Assembly: GCA_036346375.1 (NCBI GenBank)
Contig: CM070511.1
Location: 10,478,001 to 10,542,000, forward strand
Source: Guadua angustifolia
Lineage: Eukaryota; Streptophyta; Magnoliopsida; Poales; Poaceae
Direction: 5' to 3'
DNA: 64,000 nucleotides
Shown: one piece after another, positions 1 through 11,440 of the stretch
Layout: every line of letters begins with the position of its first letter
Numbering within the stretch: the stretch's first letter is position 1
Notes under the pieces: generated by a model
What the model was told of the DNA's origin: nothing
Databases searched by the model: none
What the model saw: only the letters and a program-made list of their open reading frames with translations
Position numbers and translations under genes: made by a program

Positions 1-792
1 CGGCGGTTGGGTGAGCACGCCACCACCAGTGCCGGTCCACGGGCGCTGGCGAAGCAGCGTGGCGACCACGCCTGCCGCGCGGCGCCAACCACGTGGCATG
101 CGGCGAAACACGCCTCGCTTGCTCGGCCGCCATGCAAAAGGGTGGAATGCGGTGGCTTCATCCCGAAGTTTCGCCGCCGTCTGCAGTGTCGAGACAGCTT
201 CTTTGTACCGTGCATGTCGGTCCCAAGGAATTCTTTGCAAGCCTGTTCCTCGGCGCCTCTCACCTACATCACAGAGAGGTCACATTCCTAAGAACCGAGC
301 GAAGGCATCTGCTGGCATTAATTAGCGCCAAGGAACGGGACAACGCATAAAGGTGTAATAAATGCATGTAAGATAAACATGATGACATCCCTCCTCTATC
401 TGACTCGTGTAAGCCCAGGCATATAAGGGCACTTGAGAGCGCACGATGGGAAAAAGAGAGAGGAGAGAAGGTAGACTCAACAGAAGAGCTGGTCACCAAC
501 AAGCTCTGTAACCAAGCCCGAAATACTCAATCCAAAATCAAGCAGGAAGTAAGGCTGTTACCCTTCTTTCATGGGGGCCTGAACCTGGGTAAAATCGTGT
601 GTTCATCTGGATTTTAGACTCTAGAACTCGTTAGTGTGAGAGGTGCTGGGGTTTCCATCTGTTAGGGTTCGCCGGCTACCAAAGACACTCCCCTACCGAA
701 CCAAATCCGGTCTGTAGACTTGGGCCTGTCAGTTGAAATACACCGACAGCGGCAATTCAGGGTAGTGAAGTCCAGCAAAAAAAGACTATGAC
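1..792. other. Unassigned sequence upstream of the MULE transposase
   Basis: The first 350 bases are GC-rich and the rest is mixed. Several short open frames overlap on both strands, but none has a recognisable domain or a conserved block. The stretch may be the 5' part of the Mutator-like element that follows, since the transposase reading begins without its usual N-terminal region. I found no terminal inverted repeat or target duplication to mark a left border, and the element may extend beyond the window. Confidence 0.4.
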
Positions 793-2381
793 GTGAAGTG
801 CATGGTTGATTCGTGCCCATGGCGGGTGCATGCATACAAGGGGAAGTGGAGGGACTACTGGAAATGTTCCATAGTGACGGAGCATAACTGCCAATTGGAG
901 GAAGAGGAGCAGGAACACCGCAATCTATCGTCCACTTGGGTGGCAAATATGTTTTATAGTCAGATCGTGGACAATCCACACCTGCAGCCTCGATCCATTA
1001 TCAGAGCCGTGGAGGAGAGGTTTCAGTACAAGATTAGCTACGGAAAGGCATGGAGAGCAAAAAGAACAGCTTTACAAATACGGTTCGAGATATACGAGGC
1101 TTCTTATGAGAATATTCCACACTTGCTCAGGGCAATATCAAGTAAGAATCCCGGTACGGTCATCGACCTTGCGAAATTTCCCGCGGATGGTGCGTGCACA
1201 GGTAAGTGGGTCTTGCAGCGGGCCTTCTTCGCCCTCGGCGCATGCATAAATGCCTTCCGACACTGTCGCCCGGTCATTTGCATGGACGGCACATTCCTCA
1301 CAAGGAAATACAAGGGCCAGATTCTAACTGCAATCGCGGTGGACGCTAACAACCAGGTTCTACCGTCGCATTGGCCTTCGTGGAGGGGGAAAACACGGAG
1401 AGCTGGTACTGGTTTCTTGAAAGAGTCAAGATGGCAGTTGTCCAAGACCGTCCTGATGTATGTGTCATCCATGACCAACATGCAGGGTTGCTGAGGGCGA
1501 TCGTGGATATGCAACAAGGGTCCGACGTCGTGGGAGCAACAAAGTGGCGGACCAAGAGCGGTGGTGCATAAGGCACATGGGTGCCAATTTTTTCCGTCGG
1601 TTCCAGAACAAGGAACTTATGAACATGTTCAGCGGTACAGGCAAACAGAACCGGCGGAGGAAGTTCGACTTCATTGTGGAGGACGTTGGATGAACTAACC
1701 AAGAAGCAATCACTGAATCCAAAGGATGGCACTAGTTCATCAAGGAACCCTATGGTCTACCACGAGCAAGGAGATGACCCCACAGCCTTGTGTGCACTCT
1801 CGACCGACGCACCAAAGATTTGGCGTAGGCCGGGGACAAGCATAAAGAGTTTCACGGACTGGATACGACATGAGCCGTTGGAGAAATGGTCCCTTCTGCA
1901 TGACGAGGGCGGTTCCCGTTATGGAATAATGACAACCAACCTGGCGGAGATTTACAACTGGGTAATGAAAGGCGCGAGATGCCTCCCGTTGGTGGGCATT
2001 GTTGAGGGTGTGTTACTAAGCACCCAAAGATATTTCGTTGAGCGGTACAAGGCCTCCGCTGCATGTATGTCGGACAATCGCTTGTCCTACTCAACGGTTG
2101 TCTCTACGTACATGACCAACAAGACACAAAAGGCACAGATACATCGCTTGACACCGGAGAGTGGCGTGGAACGGAGGTACCACGTGCACTGCGATGACCG
2201 GGGTCGAAGAGGTGCCCACCGGGAGAGGAATTCCCATCTTTGCATACTCCGAGCTGCTGACTGCGAGTGCTCCTGCCAGAAGCCACGCCTGCTGCACTTG
2301 CCGTACTCTCACGTGATTGCGGCAGCAGGCGAGACACACCAGTCATGTCGTCCGTACATCTCCCACTACTACTACAAGTAA
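793..2381 (+). pseudogene. MULE (MuDR-type) transposase, frameshifted
   Basis: This is the remains of a Mutator-like transposase, the enzyme that cuts and inserts MULE DNA in the nucleus. In order: an N-terminal zinc-ribbon-like segment (CPWRVHA), the MULE DDE domain with VICMDGTF around 1278-1305 (first catalytic Asp), then VIHDQHAGL around 1470 (second Asp), and a C-x-x-H-containing block (WCIRHMGANF) near 1562. A SWIM-type zinc finger near the C-terminus shows CECSC around 2263 followed by the Cys/His side near LPYSH. The protein is readable only by changing frame at about 1365, 1560 and 1675, so this copy is very probably dead. An intron at one of these points is less likely because homology runs on without a gap. 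The family assignment is firm; the original start is not visible. Confidence 0.85.
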
Positions 2382-2574
2382 AGTGTTTTCAACACGTGGC
2401 ATAACGAGGTGTACGGGTACCGAGTCGATGGATCGTTCACAGCAGCCCCCCTCCAGGGCATCGATGGGTACCGGACATCCGAATGTTGAAGCAGAAGGTC
2501 GGGCGTCGAAGGACACGACGTATTAGGAACGATATGGACGAGTCTGAAGCGCGTCGTAATTGTGGATAATGTAA

Positions 2575-2708
2575 TTCTATGTACCAGTTATTTGTTGTCC
2601 TAGTCATGTAATTTTTGATTCTATGTATCGGTTATTTGTTGTCCCCGTCAATGTAATTTTTGATTCTATGTACCAGTTATTTGTTGTCCCCGACATGTAA
2701 TTTTTGGT
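2575..2708 (+). repeat. Three-copy tandem repeat, about 44-45 bp
   Basis: Three copies start at 2575, 2619 and 2664, each beginning TTCTATGTA and containing GTTATTTGTTGTCC followed by ATGTAATTTTTG. The array lies between the transposase stop and the PMD gene, so it is probably in the transposase 3' untranslated or spacer region. Confidence 0.8.
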
Positions 2709-2906
2709 TGTATGTGCGTGATCGAACATATATTTGAATATGCAACATTTCATTACTTTTCATTTAATTTTTGGTAGTTGTAACATGTACCATTTACTTA
2801 TTATCCGGTTTGTTTTATTTGCCTCCTACACTTATTTATTGTCCAGTTTGTTTTATTTCCTTTCTAACTATGAATTTGCTTTGTAACCATGCAGGCACAG
2901 GCGACG

Positions 2907-5443
2907 ATGGCGCGAGTTGGGCGTGCTGCTAAGGCTTGCCCCGAGCTGCTAGACCAGCACGTGGATAGGACCCACCGGTCTAGGTTGTCCGCAGTTGAGG
3001 GTCGACAATTTGGGACACACTGCGGTCTCGAGTCTTAGAAGGAGTTTCTTCGGATCGACCCACGCTGGGTTCCACAGTAAGCTGCCAACTTTTCCTACTC
3101 TTTTACTAACCTGTTAATGGAATTTTAACGACGCAACACACTACATGCAGGTTACGAGTGGCCGGCTTACTTCCATTCTACAGGATGGTGGAGCAGACGA
3201 CTGCGGATGGCCCGCACATCTCACGGTTCTCGTACGACAGGTCCCTGCTGACCGCGCTCATGGACCGGTGGAGACCGGAGACACACACATTCCACCTGCC
3301 CTGCGGAGAGATGGCTCCCACGCTGCAGGACGTGTCTTACCTCCTAGGGCTCCCCTGCGCGGGTCATGCGAGTTGTCTTGCGCCGCCTCGCCAGCGTGGC
3401 TTGAGCACTTGAGGCGCTGCCGCCCAAGTGCTGGCGACACCACGCACCCCGTCGTGCCCCAAAGGCGGATGGCGGCACGGTGTCGATATGCGTGCTGCTC
3501 CGATTCACGGTTAGTATCTCGTTCATTGCAACTTAACGGATACGCAATGAGCTGCTGACAATATTGTACCGAATGTTGCAAGCTGAGCTTCTCCACCCGG
3601 ACGCTAACGAGGAGGACCTGGGACGCCACCTGGAGGCGTACCTGCTGTTCCTGTTCGGTTGGTACCTGTTCCCGTCCTCGCACGGGGACACAGTGGACCG
3701 GCACCTGATCGAGTTCGCCCAGTTTATCGCTGACACCCCAGCGGAGGAGGTAACACATTTCGTTAAAATCTCTTATGACAGGACATGTCTAACTTTGCCA
3801 TTGTAAACAGATGGTGCAGTGGTCGTGGGGCTTTGCCGTGCTCGCGTGCACGTACAGGGGTCTTTGCGAGGCTATCTCCCGGGTATCAACAGAGGCGACG
3901 TTGACGGGCTGCGTTCTACTACAGAAGGCTGTGGTCCCGGAGCACTTCTCCATCGGGAGGCCCGTTGTTGACCGTCGCCCGTACTCACGGAGCTATACTA
4001 CCACCACCACCAGATCGACCGCCCACTATGGGCCTCATCGGGTTCAAATGGCAGTATGCCCCTTGTATCTAACCCCTACTTTGGACACTTGAATAACATG
4101 CACTACTTTTTTTCCTCAGTGGTGTCGCCCACCGCAGTCGAGGTCGTACCCCGAGTTCGTTCGGGAGTTTGACAGGCTGCAGGACGAGGACGTGCGGTGG
4201 ACACCATACAGCATGCGCGAGGTCCAGGTCCGAGCACCTCACGGGCTGTGCGAGCTTTGCTGGCGTGACCATCGGCTTTGGCTCACCCGTAAGGTCCTCC
4301 TCTTCGACCTGTGCGTCGAGGAGTACTCGGCCCGCAAAGTCTGCTGCGGTAGTTCGCCTCTTCGGACTTTCCCCGCGACTACTCACGGCTGTCTCACGTG
4401 GCGCACGGTAGGTGTCTGAGCACAATACTTACCATTCCCGCGGAATGCATGTTGTATGTAAATTGCCGTTTTTGCGTTGCAGGATGACCCGGGTGGGGTT
4501 TGCAGTGGGCACTCCGTTCGCTCATCGCATGATACCGTGGGTGTTGCAGTGGGACGAGGCGGAGGCGGACACGGTGGACGAGACCCGGCCATACGACAAT
4601 GCCACGTACGACGATTACATGGAGTGGTTTCACGCCTCGGACTCGGCTCAGGGTTGGGTACACACCAGCAGCGTATGTCGCAGCTTCGGCATCGGTGTTG
4701 GAGACATACCCTTCACAGATGTCCCAGAGGGAGAACTATGCGGTAAGGGTAACCCCCATCACCCTACACGTATGTTTTTTTATGTAAATTACCTCATATC
4801 AAGCTGGCATTACTTGCAGGCACATCTTGTAGGGCAGGTGTACGGGGAGGCGGAGGCCGTGTTGGCGGGCCTCGACGTGGACATCACGCTCACGCTCGTT
4901 CAGCAGCGGGAAACTTTTACCCGGATCCGCGGTGCGATGTCGCGGATGTGCTGCCTACTCACCTGCCGGGGGGCCGAGACGTGGTGCGCAGCAAGAAGAC
5001 GTCCCCGTCGGCCAAGACCTCCCGCCTAGTGGGCCGTGCGCACTCGCCCGGCCGTCGGCCCGCCGCCCAATGTCGGCCACTACGAGCCCTCGTGTCCTCC
5101 CCGCAGAATCACGTGGCCACGGTGGGGTGACGAGGCCGTCTTCGTCTCTCGCCACATACCGCAGCGCAGGGTGTGGGGTGACCGGCGATCTTCGTCTCAC
5201 GCCGCAACAGGACCCCACAGTGCTTTCGGCTACTCGGGCTACGACGACATTGACGAGGTGGCAAGTTTCGACATGGACCAGTTCCTGTCCACCGAGTACC
5301 TCGGCCCACCACCCCAACAGACACCCAAGTCGCCGACAGACTACACTACCCCTGTGCCGCAGGGCTGGGCTAGGAGGGCTGTGCATCCACCGTCGCCACT
5401 CACTTACCCCACTGAGCAGATCAGGAGGCGTCGTCGTGACTGA
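2907..5443 (+). pseudogene. Plant mobile domain (PMD) protein gene, multi-exon, damaged
   Basis: The reading matches the plant mobile domain family (aminotransferase-like PMD, as in Arabidopsis MAIN/MAIL1), which is common inside plant transposons. Segments in order: an N-terminal block from ATG 2907 (CPELLDQHVDRTHRSR), then AGLLPFYRMV and PTLQDVSYLLGLPCAGH (3165-3400), FGWYLFPSSHGDTVDRHLIEF (3650-3725, C-terminal residues given in part), WSWGFAVLACTYRGLCEAI (3817-3880), a segment with RAPHGLCELCW near 4230, FAHRMIPWVLQWDEAEADTV (4515-4580) and a Pro/Ser-rich tail ending at TGA 5441-5443. Introns with GT-AG borders are visible, for example about 3077-3150 and 3751-3810. An in-frame TAG near 3037 and frame changes indicate decay. 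It follows the transposase on the same strand, which fits an accessory gene of the MULE. Functional roles known for genomic PMD proteins cannot be assumed for this copy. Confidence 0.75.
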
Positions 5444-6252
5444 GTTATTGTACAGCTGTACGTTTGTAATTTATTTATCTTCACAACCGTGTTGTCTAAC
5501 TATCTGAACTAAGTGCTTGCATTTTCGTAGGTTATCTTTTCTTAGCCATGTCGTATAGCTTATTTTTATGATTTTCGCAACTTTGTGCTGGAGCAACGCC
5601 CGGCTAGCTCGACAATAGATAAGTGGTAGCCCGCGTTGCGTAGGTTTCGTGGGCACTTTTGCGATTTTAACAACATAAAACTCTTCGTTACGATATTAAA
5701 CTAAGATGCGCATCTGATTTTGGCTACTGCTACTCCTCTTAGCTTTGGCTGAGAATGGAGAATGAAGGAAGGGGGGGGGTAAGAATGGCTGTACTGCCAC
5801 AACTTTCTTGGTTTTGGTTAATGGATAAAGGGAGCTGCATCTCTACTGGCTATTAACTCTATACTGCACAAGCAAGGGAAGAATCTTTACTGCTCCTCAC
5901 TTCTATCATTTTACTGCGTTTTACTTTTACCACTCTATCCTTTACCACTTCATTCACGCCTTGACTGATTACATAGATAAGTGCTAGGCCACGATTTCTT
6001 AGATCATAAGTTACTGCGGAAAATATAGTAGACCATACTCTTCATTACGACATAAAGCTAAGATGCACATCACGAATAAGGAAAATAATGGTTACAACTT
6101 CTCGTCTACTGAGTGCATCGAGGCCACTTCCCTTTTGCCTATGCCTCCGGTGGGGCTTCTCTGGCACGACGTGCCCTCTCTCGTTTCCTCTCTCTCTTGG
6201 CCTCCTTCTCCTCCGCTTCCTTCCGACGTGCCTCCTCGCGTGCCGCGTCACG
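5444..6252. repeat. Spacer between convergent genes with a diverged internal duplication
   Basis: No gene is recognisable. One segment around 5570-5715 (AGATAAGTG, then TACGATATTAAACTAAGATG) recurs in diverged form around 5970-6072 (AGATAAGTG, then TACGACATAAAGCTAAGATG), an offset of about 360 bases. The part at 5576-5640 is also a single diverged copy of the unit that forms the array at 7090-7850. The lower end (6060-6252) reads on the minus strand as an Arg/Glu-rich continuation of the GRF gene, broken by stops. Confidence 0.6.
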
Positions 6253-6685
6253 CTACGCTTGAAGCTGCCGTCTGAACTCCTCGTCTCGGACGCTTTGATC
6301 ATGGAGCCTTTGGTCCTCCGGATCGATCTCCATATCAAACCACGTCTCAAATTCACACAACGGCGGAGGCGACTGCATGAAAAATAAATTAGCAAAGTTT
6401 CACGTACAAATATTACGAAACACGTATGATTGTTACCAGCTGGCGATTCTTCAGGCTCTTCTCCGGCGGGTCGAATTCGTAGTTACGGCACATCCAATAC
6501 CTCCTCTTCCAAGTTGGAATACCCCAAGAGCGAACGAGCCTGCAAGGATCTCCGCACAGACACATCGGTGGTACAACCACGACAGGTACGAAGAGGTCCT
6601 GGAACATGATGTTGCGCGGCCACGCCGAAGCGCCTACCTCTTCCTTCGCCTTCCCCTTTCCCTTTCCACTTGCACACCTCGGCAT
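6253..6685 (-). CDS. GRF-type zinc-finger protein of a transposon, two exons
   Basis: The minus-strand gene has exon 1 at 6685-6437 and exon 2 at 6372-6253. They are joined by a GT-AG intron with donor CAGCTG/GTAAC and acceptor ATGCAG/TCGCC. The frame is kept and the product is 122 residues. Exon 1 gives a Lys-rich start, then PPMCLCGDPCRLVRSWG and RRYWMCRNY. Exon 2 supplies LCEFETWFDMEIDPED. The Cys-x-Cys-Gly, Cys and Cys spacing with an acidic W-x-D block fits zf-GRF proteins found in many plant DNA transposons. After the first stop (6253) the frame continues as an Arg/Glu coiled-coil-like region to about 6100 with more stops, so the C-terminus is probably truncated. It converges on the PMD gene and may belong to the same element. 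Nucleic-acid binding is inferred from the family. Confidence 0.6.
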
Positions 6686-6777
6686 TTTCGATTGAACCTC
6701 TACTTATCTTTTTTCTTTCTTCTTCTCTCGCTGCTGGCTTTGCGAGGCCGCGAGCGAGAGCGAAGGTTATAAAGGGT

Positions 6778-8118
6778 AAATATCGCCTGGGTATGGGGCG
6801 ATTGCCCGATACTGGGGGATAGGGCCCACCATATTTGTATTTAATATTTTTTTCAAAATCTTTTTAGTATAATAAACGAGAAAAAAATAACCTGCTGTGA
6901 AAATGTCAGGAGGCACACTGGCCGAAGGTAAATATCGCCCTGAAATGGGGCGATCGCCCAGTATCAGGCGACCGACGAATATTTTAAAATTTTGATAATT
7001 CCGCCGTCAAATTTGAAAATTCCACCGTGAAACGCCGTTTGTATGACACGCCATACGAAACAAGCATACTGGCAGTCAAAAATTAGATGTTTCGTGCCTG
7101 CGATTTCCGTGGTTTCGTGGCCGCGAGTGCCTTTTCCGATTTTCGCAACTTTCTGCCGGGGCAACGTCTGGCTATCTCGCCCATACGTAAGTGGTAGCCC
7201 GCGTTGCGTAGCTCGACCTTGATTTTTTCCGTATTTTTTGGGCCGTATCCGGCTTGTCCCGCGGGGCTACGAAAACCCCTAAGTGGCCACAATTTCTGTG
7301 GTTTCATGGCCGCGAGTGCCTTTTTCGATTTTCGCAACTTCCAACCGGGGCAACGTCTGGCTATCTCGCCCATACGTAAGTGGTAGCCCGCGTTGCGTAG
7401 GTCGCCCTTGATTTTCTCGTATTTTTTGGGCCGTATCCGGCTTGTCCCGCGGGCCTACGAAAACCCCTAAGTGGTCACGATTTCTGTGGTTTCATGGCCG
7501 CGAGTGTCTTTTCCGATTTTCGCAACTTTCTGCCGGGGCAACGTCTGGCTATCTCGCCCATACTAAGTGGTAGCCCGCGTTGCGTAGGTCGCGCTTGATT
7601 TTTCTCGTATTCTTTGGACTGGATCCGGCCTGTCCCGCGGGGCTACGAAAACTCTTAAGTGGCTACGATTTCCTTCGGTTTCGGGTCATGAGTGCCTTTT
7701 TCCTTTTGCAACTTCGGACCGGGGCAACGTCTGGCTATCTCGCCCATACATAAGCGGTAGCTCGTGTTGCGTAGGTCGCCCGTGATTTTTCTCGTATTTT
7801 TTCGGCCATATTCGGCGGACCCTACGAGGTTACGAAAATCCCTAAGTGGGATGCGTATCACTAACAAAGCAAAATAATTTTTCTGGTTCAATACAACAAA
7901 AAGTTTTTTTTTGGTAATTCTTCCCGGTTCAATACAAAAATTATTGTACAAACAATTCACAACAAAAATTGCAAAAAAAAAATGCTACAGTAACCGATCG
8001 CGATCGGTCTATTTTTTAATTTTTTTCTTCTTCTGCCGTTACATTTGAAATTCTGTCGTTTGCCCGAGCACCTATCGCTCCAGTAGGGGGTGATCGCCCC
8101 GTACTGGGGCGATGGGGG
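6778..8118. repeat. Array of ~188-bp repeats framed by GGGGCGAT motifs
   Basis: Four copies of a 186-189-bp unit run from about 7090 to 7850. The anchor GCAACGTCTGGCTATCTCGC falls at 7161, 7350 and 7538, and a copy at 7724 is slightly diverged. A lone diverged copy lies at 5593. Each unit also carries a block near AGTGGTAGCCCGCGTTGCGTA. Partly palindromic boxes containing GGGGCGAT with GATCGCCC or close variants flank the array at 6790-6825, 6935-6965 and 8065-8115. The ORF-like peptide on the minus strand follows the repeat and has no domain, so I do not call it a gene. The placement next to transposon genes suggests a subterminal region of the MULE, though no terminal inverted repeat was found. 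Confidence 0.7.
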
Positions 8119-8424
8119 TACTTTTCAAATTTTTTCGTTTGGCCGATTAGTTTTGCAAAAAACATTTAAAATAAATATTAAATAAAAAAAATCAGCATTC
8201 CACTGCAGCGAAAAGCTACGTGTCTCGGCCCATGAGGCAAAACGACGTGGACCCGGCCCATGTGGACTGTCACGGCCTATTGGGCAGGTTGTGTTGGCCT
8301 GCCCTATGTGGGAGTGAGGGTGTACTTGGCGGCGAACGAGAAACCCTAGCTAAGGAGGAAAGCTTTTCTGGATTGCGGCGTCTCTCGCTTCCGTCTCCGC
8401 GTTCCCATAGAATACGGTTGCGGC
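8119..8424 (+). promoter_or_regulatory. Promoter and 5' UTR of the lysyl-tRNA synthetase gene
   Basis: This is the only unique-looking DNA between the repeat array and the start codon. It carries two GGCCCA boxes (8227-8232 and 8255-8260) and a TGGGCA box at 8281-8286. These resemble the site II class (TGGGCC/T) found in plant genes for translation and growth. AAACCCTAG at 8341-8349 is a telo-box, which often sits just downstream of the start of transcription in the same gene class. There is no clear TATA box. The motif matches are direct; their activity here is inferred. Confidence 0.55.
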
Positions 8425-11408
8425 ATGGCGGGCGGCGAGGGCTCATCGCCGGGTGCGGGCGGCCTGGCGGAGAAGCTAGCGGGGCTCTCCGCGGATGGCG
8501 GTGAGGAGCCGCAGCTCTCTAAGAAGTGCGCCGCCTCGCCTTCCCGTTCTTTGCCCTTTGTCCGCTTGCTTCGTTGGTTTGTCTTAGCGTTGTTTGTTTC
8601 TGTGTTATTCGTGGTTTGTTGTCGCGTGTTCGTTCGCTCGGTGCAGCGCCAGGAAGCGGGAGGAGAAGAAGAAGAAGCTGGAGGAGGAGCGCCGGCTCAA
8701 GGAGGAAGAGAAGAAGAACAAGGTCGAATGCTTGAAATATCTTGTCCTCTTATTCGTGATATTGCTATGTGTTCTTACTAATTACTACTAATAGAGTGAG
8801 CTCTGGATGCGTTTAGTTTATATATGTCCGTGTGTCGTAGCTTGCAAGAAGCCATCCTTTGCTATAGTGGCTGTAGATATGGCTATAATGTTGCAGCTGG
8901 AATTTGAGAGCTTGGTTTCCTCTATCTCAGTGCCAAAATGTAAATATATATGTGTACCTTTTGTTTTTGTAGGCGGCAGCCGCTGCGGACAGTGGAAAGC
9001 CCCAGAAGGCGTCTGCAGCTGACGATGAGGACATGGATCCCACTGTATGTTATATTGGCACTTCTTTGCTGCTGCTGTGTTATTAGCTGAAGTGCTATTT
9101 TGTTTGAGAACTCAGATCAATGCGTTTCTTGGTGCAGCAATTTTATGAGAATAGGCTCAAGACGCTTGACTCACTCAAGGCCACGGGTGTTAACCCATAT
9201 CCACATAAGTTTCCGGTTAACATCTCTGTATCTGAATACATTGAGAAATACAAGAGCTTACGTGAGGGGGAGAAGCTTGTAGATGTTACAGAGTGTCTAG
9301 CGGGTAATTTTTTTTCCTTCTTTTGCCTAGGATGTAGTGTTCTTAAGAATATAGATATAGATGCATATGGTTCTCATTTGTGGCTTTATTTCTCAAAGGG
9401 AGGATCATGAACAAGAGAACATCATCTTCTAAGCTCTTCTTTTACGATCTTTTTAGTGGTGGCTTGAAGGTTCAAGTGATGGCTGATGCCAGGTAAAACT
9501 TTCAAATTTGATTGATGTTTATTTGGTGTGTTTCTTCACTGGGTAGCTAGCCTTTTGTGCCATGAGCCTGTTTTGTTCTCAACTATCAGCCACAACAGAT
9601 TTCCGTGTATTTCAAAATTTCACTAAAATTTTCCACATGCTGCGCTAAGGATGTTTTGTCTAGTTCACTGACATATCGAAGAAAGACAATTTGCAAAGTT
9701 GGCAAATGTCATAAAGTCCACTTGTATTCCTCTCATAGAGAGTAGTTTCCTGGTGGTAGAATGCCTGCTGGAGCTTTGCAATCATATGCTAGGTCAAGGA
9801 TTAGGAAGAATCAGAATTATACATCAATGTCACTCGAGATGTGTACATGTCTTCATAAGCATCAGTAGTACGTCGACCGCTACACTCGCTTGCCCACTTA
9901 TGCAATATTTCATATTGGGAATTGTCCTTGAGCAATAATCATCACATGCTGATTATCCATATCTGGTTTTTTGTTATTTGGTGCATACACAGGTAGTATT
10001 TTAGTGTTTAGAATGTTCTTTTTTGTTCTTTTAATTCCTGTCGCCAATATTTACCATATATTCCAAAACATGATAATTATATACATAAATGCGCTGTTTT
10101 GTATTATATTTCATATATGAGCTGCATATAAGCCGCATATCACAGTACTGAAGCTGCTCTATTGCAATTTACAGCTAATTAATACATTTGAAAAAATGCA
10201 AGGTTCATTTTTCTTTGTTATTTGACTAAACTGTTTAGTTGCAATCTTGACTATCTATTGGGCAGCATAGTTACTAATGTTGCTTGCAGATAACTGCTTG
10301 CCCAGTTCTAGATTTTTCTCATCATATAATAAAGCCTGAGCCTTTTGGGACGTATTACCTATTGTTGTCAATTGCATAAAATAAATTGGATGCTGTTTAC
10401 GACCTTTTTTACCCACTGTAGGACCTCGGAATTGGAAGAAACTGAATTTTCTAGGTACCACTCTGGTGTGAAGCGAGGTGATATTGTCGGTATATGTGGT
10501 TATCCAGGTTTGTAAGCTTGTGTCACACATAATTTTGAAACTGTCGTATCCAAATTATAACTTTGAAACAGCTATTTCAGTTCTAGTTTTATGGATGCTG
10601 TTTATTGATATTGCTATTGGTGCATAGCCATATGAAAATGTAAATAAATACATATATTTGTGTATGATTGATTTATATCTTTTTGAAACTGATATAGTTA
10701 GGTTACTCTAATACTGATAATAAGATACTCCAAAGTGAGTTCCACGAAAAATTTCTTTAAAATCCACCCTTTATAGCATAATTTGTTTACATATTCTTTT
10801 TACATATGGAAAAAGGTATGTAGCAAAAAAATAAAGGGTATGATGAAATTTTTTCAATCACGTTGTATTAGAGTATCTTAGAATTATTATTGGAGTATAC
10901 CGAAAGTGATAAAAGAGTATAAAGCATTTTTTTAAGTGGTATATTAGAGGTGGGAGTATGTACTCCCGGGAGTACGGAAAAGGCTTCCTATATATATATA
11001 GAGAGAGAGAGAATTGCTAATGTGCTCTTGAGAGCACGGATCCTTCCGTGCTCTCGAGTGCTTTTGCGAAATCCGTGATAAAAATGTTCGATCCGAACCG
11101 TTCATCTTCTTCATCTTGTTGAAATGTAGATATATACAAAATTTCGTATTTTTTTGAATTTTTTTACTATTTGTTTTGCATTTTCTAAAATCAGCGATCT
11201 AATTAGTTTTGGACCATCCAAAAAGCCTGATCTTAGAAATTGCAAAACAAATAGTAAAAAAATTCAAAAAAATACGAAATTTTGTCTATATCTACATTTC
11301 AACAAGATGAAGAAGATGAACGGTTCGGATCGAATATTTTTATCACGGATTTCGCAAAAGCACTCGAGAGCACGGAAGGATCCGTGCTCTCAAGAGCACA
11401 TTAGCAAT

Positions 11409-11440
<32 letters not shown>

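Noticed and set aside
3145..3558. 137-codon plus-strand frame in the PMD region
   Set aside because: The adjacent frame from about 3151 carries the PMD motifs; this one is its shadow.
7083..7373. Open frame giving a repeated peptide in the 188-bp array
   Set aside because: The peptide repeats only because the DNA does. The unit length varies from 186 to 189 bp, so the frame is not kept through the array.
7090..7850. CRISPR-like array
   Set aside because: The units are about 188 bp and contiguous, without short repeats and unique spacers, and the sequence is plant nuclear DNA.
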